DNA from: Microbotryum silenes-acaulis
Taxonomy: Eukaryota; Basidiomycota; Microbotryomycetes; Microbotryales; Microbotryaceae
Length of the DNA: 24,929 nucleotides
Assembly: GCA_003665825.1 (NCBI GenBank)
Contig: QPFY01000064.1
Location: 1-24,929 of the forward strand
Direction: 5' to 3'
A program made the translations under genes and the position numbers. Below are positions 18,973-24,929 of the stretch, one piece after another. The notes below the pieces were generated by a model. It was not told the origin of the DNA. It ran no database searches and saw nothing but the letters and a program-made list of their open reading frames with translations. How positions within the stretch are numbered: position 1 is the first letter of the stretch; every line of letters starts with the position of its first letter.

Positions 18973-21900
18973 ATGTCCACCCCAAGCACAAGCACAAGCA
19001 CGTCCTTTGCCAGTCCAACAGTCTCGACGGTCGTGGCAACCGCTTCCGGTGGCCGGGTCGGGGCTGGTGGTGCTGGTGCTGGTGCTGGTGCTGGTGCTGG
19101 TACGCGACGACATTCGACCAGGGTTAAAGAGACGTTCGCTGCTTTGGCCGCGCAGGAGAAGGGTCAGTTCTGGCGGTGCAGGGTTGATCCATGTGCTGTG
19201 TGCTGATCCAGTCCTACCTCATGTCCCTCTCACGCGTCACGCGCCTCCACCAACCCAACGGACTCGACCCTCGCACACGGCGACACCTTCACGCCTCTTC
19301 GCGCTACTCACAGCCCTCGCAAGTGATCCCAAGTATCGCAAGTACGCCCAGTCGGTCGAAAGGACACTGCAGTCGTTCGACCAAGTCAACGAATGGGCCG
19401 ACTTTATCACCTTTCTCGCTAAACTGCTCAAGGTCAGTTCAGAGAAAGTGGGGGGGGGGGAATGAAGGGGGCATGGACGATGAACAGATCCTATCTTTAC
19501 TTGAAACGTATCGTAGTGCCTACAAGCGTACCCGCAGTTCGTCGTCATCCCGCACAAGCTGATCGTCGCCAAACGGTTATCGCAATGCCTGAACCCGGCT
19601 CTACCGACCGGCGTCCATCAGCGCGCCTTGGATGTCTATACCCACATACTCACCACCATCGGAGTGAGTCGGGACCGCGCGCGTATCTAATCAAGTGTCG
19701 AGAAAGCTGATATGCTGCGTTCCGCCGACTTCACAGCCGGAGAACCTCCGACGAGACCTCCCGGCCTGGTCCTCGGGCATCTTTCCCTTCTTCCAATACG
19801 CCGCTACATCTGTAAAAGTAAGTTCAGACTCTATACTAATCGAGGTTGCACATTGAACTGATACCGATCACGCTTACCCCTCGCTTCCCTTTCACCGTAG
19901 CCGATCGTGCTCTCCATCTTTGAACGCTTCTACCTCCCCTTGCAAGAATCGCTGCGGCCCGCGACCAAAGCCTTCATCCTCGCTTTGTTGCCAGGGCTAG
20001 AAGAAGAGACCGGCGAATTTTTCGAAAAGGTGCGTGAGGTGGCGAATATTGCCCTAGCTGGACTTGGCACTAATGGCCTGGTCTCAATCTTGATCGCACA
20101 GGTCGCGGCTTTGCTCGATCGAGTCTCGGGCGCCGTCTCGCCGTCCTTCTTCTTCCAGAATGTTTGGCTCGTTTTGGTCACCGCGCCGGGGTCGAGGATA
20201 CCGGCGTTGAACTACCTCAGTCGCAGGTTGCCCAAGTTGCAGTCGGAAGATGGTCAGTTCTATCTGTGGCGCCTGATGTTCCTTCAAAGCTGATTCTGAC
20301 GCCCTACCGAACTCCCCTCAGGTCTGACCTACATCGTCGGCCAGGATATCGGCCTCATGATCCGAGGGTTTTCCGCCGCACTCGAAGATGCACAGATCCT
20401 TGTCCAACGAGGAATTCTCGACCTGCTTACCGCGACACTCAAATTGGACAGCAGAGGTTTCCGAGCCACACCCCGTCAGGACCAAGTCCTATTGATGAGA
20501 AGCGTATTGGGCGTCGTCCTTCGGAGGGACCTCAGTCTGAGTCGGAGGTTATATTCCTGGTTACTGGGAACGAACGAAGGTTCCGAAGCCCAAGTCGCGT
20601 ACCTTAAGGAGCATGGGTTGGGATTGGTCAGGGAAGCATTGAAGATCGATATGGACGCGCAGTCGGTCGATTCGGTCGATCGACAGCGTCCTTTCAAGAT
20701 CTTCATTTCGCTTTTGGACAAGTGGGAGATTGGAGCCGCTTTGACGGAGGTGCTTGTGCTGGATGCGTTCGCGGCGCTCAAGGTCGCGTTGAGGCCGAAT
20801 GATGATCATGATGAGGTAAGATGATACGTCCGACATGGTGTAGGGTGGCCAGAGCTGATCTTATTCAGTTCACTCGGGTTTCACAGCTCTTGATGACGGG
20901 CAACATGCTTTTCGAAATCCTCGATCCTTTCCTGATGTGGAAAGCCATTTACTTTTCGATGCGCTCATCCGTTGTCTCGGCCTGCTCCGCCGGATCAAGA
21001 AGCGACCTTTCGACGATCGAGCTCGTACGCTTCATCGTCGCAACCTTCCGACTCCACGACGAGGAGGTGCAAAAATTACACGCCCCCTTCGTCGCGTTTG
21101 GTCTGATCGACCTCGTCGAACAAGCCCTGACAGGAACCCTCCAAATCGAACAAGGCCTAGCGACTCGAGCCCTCGAACCCGATCGACTAGTCCTCGCCAC
21201 AATCCTCCAATTCGTCGTCGAATTAATCAAAGAAGTCTCCCCCCATTTCTACGACAGCAACGACGCGCTCGTCGTGCTTGACCCACCCGAAGATCCTCAT
21301 TTAGGTCAAACGCTCGCCGATCTGTTGTACGGTGCGACGGATATGAAGACGGCCTCTCTACCCGAAACGGAAGGGAGAGAATTACTGGCCAGTGGGCTAG
21401 CCTCGACGACGAGGGTCATTCAAGCTTGCGTCGAACCGAATCCGGGATTAGGAGATGCCCAAAGTCGATACCAAGCCAACGGAGGCAAATTGCTCCTTGA
21501 CTCGATCGGGGTCCTCCTCTCTCTGTACGTCGTCACTGAATCGCTTGATACCCAGATCAAGGTCGCTTGGGAACCCGAAACGTGGGCCAAGAGTGTTGTA
21601 GGAGCGTTGGAACGGACCGAGACGACGATGGCGAATTGGGGTATCTTTGGCTGTGTGGTCTGGGGATTGTCGACTGTGATGACGGGTAAGAATGTCAAGC
21701 CGACGCTCAAGAGGAACCGGAGGGATTTGCTCGAGGCGATCGCTGCCAAGGTCGGTGCTTGGTCTTGAATCAGATAGGGGTGCGGCTTGAATTGACGTGC
21801 GCCTTTTCTCTGACGGTGCAGTTGCTCGAGTACCTGCAACCTTCCGGAGCACCCTGTTTCGTCGAAGCCGTACAGATGCTCTGGGCGATCGAAAGCTTCT

Positions 21901-24900
21901 CCGACTATCGTTTGCTCGAGAACATGATCTCGGAGCGATTGGCTTCGCCCGACCCGGCCGTGCGGCTAGCGGCGTTCGAGGCATTCGGCAACCTGTGGCG
22001 CTTCACCAAGGACTCGCAGTTGCCCGGCGTGGTATTGCGTACTCCGATGTTCCGAATGCTCGATTTGCTCAAGGCCGATGATTTGACTACACGAAGGGCA
22101 GGCGAGGCATGGATGCGTTGCAGTCTCAAGTCGTACCTGCGTATACTGGATCCGTTATTGTTCACGCTTTTGGACCCGTCAATCGAACAACGTTCGACCA
22201 TCATCAAAGTTGCGGATTTGCGCGTGCCCATCCTCGAATACGAAGCAACGTTCGACCAAGCGCGCGTGCACCACGTCTTGGACTGTTTGCTCGGTCTCGC
22301 GAGATTCGGCGGTCAAGGCTTCATCCGCATCGCCAAAGGGTCGTTCATGAAGCATTCGTTGGATCCGAGTTTCAGGGAACGCTCCCGAGCCGCCGATTTG
22401 GATACGCATACCTACCTCGATGGACTGATCATCATCCTCGTGCGATTCCTTCGCGCCGAACCCAATCCCAAACTCGTCCCTTCCCTCGGTCCGCTCAACT
22501 ACCACATCCATTCGGTCGTCGCTGAACTGCTCCAAGTCGTCATGTCGCGTGGCGAAGCGGAGATTACGGGTCTGTCGACGATCGAGTCGGCGTTGACGTC
22601 GAGGTTGTACCTGTGCGTTCATAGGGGGGAGTTGGACCTGCAGAACAAGTTGTTGCACGTCTTACATTCCGTCGTCCATGCTGTTGCGGGGTCGAATGCA
22701 CGAAGACATCGACGAGCCCCTTCGGTCGCGTCGACGACGGGAACTTTAATCGCGGCGAATGAGCTCTCGAACGAAGCCCAACCTCCGGATATGACCCACG
22801 ATGCCATGTTCGTGCGCGTCGTTTCGGACGGCGTCACAACACAGAACAACAACGCCGTCATCCATCATTGGATCGATTTCCTCCTCATGACCATACCCCA
22901 ATTCCGCCAATCGCTGCATTCGGTCTTGTTCCCTTTGATCGATTGTCTCGTGCAGAGGTTACGTTCCTTTGTCGGCGATTTTGAAGGAACGTATGGGGTC
23001 GATCGGTCCGAATTGATCAAGCCTTTGACTTCGGCGACGGATGCCGAGTTCACGGTCCTCGTCAATGCGCTGGAGAGGCTGCTCCTCATCGCGATTGCGG
23101 AAAGTAACGCCGTCGCACGGGACGAAGAACCCAAAGCCTCCACCGCGATGTCGAGTGATGCCTCGGCCGGAACGGGTTTGTTAGGCTACATGAGTGGCGT
23201 TCTTGGATCGGCGGAAGTCGAAGTGACGGAGGTGTCGGAAGCGACCAAGACGAAACATGCGGCCTTGCTTCGACTACGCGATTGCGTAGTCATGCTCCTT
23301 CAATCATGGGACGTCTCGACTCGACTCGAAATCCTCGCCGGCGACGACGTTTCGACTTCGATGGGTCATTTCGCCGCGAGGGCCAAGTTGAGGGCTCGCA
23401 AGGCGTTGGAAAGGATCTACAAATCGGCGCCTTCGGATTCGCTCGATGACATCGCCGCGCATTGGCAGAAGTTAAAAGATTCGGAGAGTGAAGCGAGGGT
23501 CTTTGAGATGGTCGGGATACTGGCTCCTAGCGCACAGTCCGTCGTTTCGATGATATGTGAAAAGTTGGGACCGTTGTCGAAAGGCGCGACGAGCTCGAAC
23601 CAGCACGACAAGAACCGATCGCCTTACCTCGCTTCGGACGAATTGTTGTTCGCTTTCCTCGAGGCTTACCTTGATCGTTTGGACGGGGCCATGTCGATGC
23701 AAGTCTGGAGTACATGCCTCGGGCTCGTCAGGGATTGCTTTAGTAACATCTCGACGTCCCGTCCGCACATCTTTGCGTGCTTGAGGTGCTTCACGACACT
23801 ATCGGAGAAGGTCTCGCAAACGAGTGCGTTGGAAGATCGAAGGATGCGCAGGGATTTGCAAGAAACCTTCATTCGCTTGGCTGACGCGTCGATCCAACTC
23901 GCTGGTCGATCGGTCGATCAAAGTGGGTGGTTGAGGAAGGGAAGAACAGAGAGGTTGAATGGTGAGGGGGACAGCGCCATGTCCAAGGAGACGAAGGAAA
24001 CCGAGGACGTGACCGATGACGAGAAACGAGCCCTCGCCGCGACGCCGAGCAACCATGCGCTCGATATCACCGACTTCCTCACACACCGCGTCCTCCCCGA
24101 TTTCAGACGATTCCTCATCGATTCGGACAAGACCGCAGCGACCTGCTCCAACATGGTCTACTACATCGTCGCACCGGCGTTCAAGACCAGGTCCAAGACG
24201 TTCGAGGTCGAACCGGCCGTGTTCTCGCTGTTGCATGAGATGGTCAAGAACCCGGCGACAGTCAAGGCGTGGAAGACGATGGTCGGCGATGCGTTTGGGG
24301 ATAATCGCTTCTTCAATGCCCCGCCGACAGCAGATGCTCATTGGAGACCGGTCATTCAGGCTTTCGTGGCCTCGGATAAGGAGAGGCTTGTCGAACTTAC
24401 TTGTGAGCAAGAGGCTGGTCGTCTGCTCGAGGCTGATCTTATAATGGGGAGACTGATCTTCGTCCACCCCGTCATGCACCTCGCACACGCACAGCCAAAA
24501 TCTCATCCGTGTCCTCGGCCAACATCTTCACCAACCGCGAGCTCGAGAACCTCTCGCGCGCGCTCTCGCTTCGTCGCTTGACCTATGTCCTCTTCACGGG
24601 CGACAAGGACCGCTTCTTGACTCAGCTCCCTATGATTCAAGAGAAACTTGTCGACTTGCTCCGCTCGAGTGTAGGTGACATGGTCCATGCCGAGGTGTAC
24701 CTCTGCTTACGGGTCCTCTTCGTTCGCATCGGGAATCAACACCTCTCCGGTCTATGGCCGACGATCCTCACGGACCTTTTGAGGCTCTTTGATTCGCTCG
24801 TCGAGCAAAGCGTGCCCGACAAATCGGACCTGTTGCAACTCGTGCATTCGGCATGCAAGTTCCTCGACCTGACGCTGGTCCTGCAGACGGAGGACTTCCA

Positions 24901-24929
24901 AATCCATGAATGGATGTTCGTCACCGACA
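18973..24929 (+). CDS. DOP1: DOP1 (Dopey) Golgi-endosome trafficking protein, 3' end beyond window
   Basis: Large helical-repeat protein. In yeast Dop1 works with Mon2 and the flippase Neo1 at Golgi/endosome membranes, and fungal homologues affect polarity and morphogenesis. Ten exons seen: 18973-19162, 19212-19432, 19517-19663, 19737-19817, 19901-20029, 20102-20252, 20322-20815, 20869-21750, 21822-24402 and 24495-24929 (open at the edge). All join in phase, giving about 1,770 aa so far (yeast Dop1 is about 1,700). The N-terminal Dopey domain contains SDPKYRKYAQSVE, SFDQVNEWADFI and IVAKRLSQCLNPALPTGVHQ. The C-terminal block includes LRRLTYVLFTG and LPMIQEKLVDLL, then a conserved LWPTILTDL. 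Residues 1-45 are low complexity with a Gly-Ala repeat. There is no frameshift, unlike the genes to the left. The exon 1/exon 2 junction is the least certain. The stop codon lies outside the window. Confidence 0.93.
19067..19101 (+). repeat. Gly-Ala-coding hexamer repeat (GGTGCT) in DOP1 exon 1
   Basis: About five consecutive GGTGCT units encode an alternating Gly-Ala stretch near residues 33-43 of DOP1. It keeps frame because the unit is six bases. A likely polymorphic low-complexity tract. Confidence 0.75.

Noticed and set aside
1..24929. Transposons, CRISPR arrays, defence systems, viral genes or a secondary-metabolite cluster
   Set aside because: No transposase, integrase, reverse transcriptase, long terminal repeat, spaced repeats or biosynthetic core enzymes are seen. 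Gene content is housekeeping.

Overview
This window looks like nuclear DNA of a basidiomycete fungus, probably a Pucciniomycotina yeast or relative. That placement is inferred from gene content, many short GT-AG introns (about 50-90 nt), C/G-rich third codon positions and short CT-rich promoters. I see no bacterial operons, rRNA, tRNA, CRISPR array or recognisable transposon. The genes are ordinary eukaryotic housekeeping genes, and I found no multi-gene novel system. The interesting signals are gene-structure oddities.

Layout, left to right. (1) An importin-9/Kap114-type karyopherin on the minus strand (3727 to 8), diverging across 225 bp from (2) a TatD/Scn1-type metal-dependent hydrolase on the plus strand (3953-5390). 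(3) A coiled-coil protein of unknown function on the minus strand (6820-5464), convergent with the TatD gene. (4) MAF1, the RNA polymerase III repressor, on the minus strand (8809-7258), with a six-base first coding exon and a G-quadruplex motif just upstream. (5) About 1.8 kb without a supported gene, then a cyclophilin A gene on the plus strand (10631-11768) that needs a 5-nt internal microexon and has an in-frame upstream ATG encoding a mitochondrial-presequence-like extension. (6) A lower-GC intergenic stretch with two perfect inverted repeats. (7) A membrane-anchored M24 (Xaa-Pro/creatinase-like) peptidase gene (12631-14756). (8) An unidentified, possibly membrane-protein gene candidate (about 14.98-16.81 kb). 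(9) A secreted EF-hand protein of the nucleobindin/Ssp120 type (17041-18702). (10) The first 1,770 or so codons of DOP1 (Dopey), from 18973 through the right edge.

The sequence quality appears uneven. DOP1, MAF1, cyclophilin, TatD and the coiled-coil gene read through cleanly once introns are removed. Genes 7-9 (12.6-18.7 kb) are broken by many one-base frame changes, almost all in homopolymer runs, and the importin has two more. Protein similarity resumes in the shifted frame each time and family motifs persist, so base-calling error in a poorly covered segment is more likely than pseudogenes, though not proven.

Functionally the genes are independent: nuclear import (importin-9), Pol III control (MAF1), protein folding (cyclophilin), secretory-pathway/Golgi functions (EF-hand protein, DOP1) and hydrolases (TatD, M24). 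No shared pathway is evident from their adjacency.
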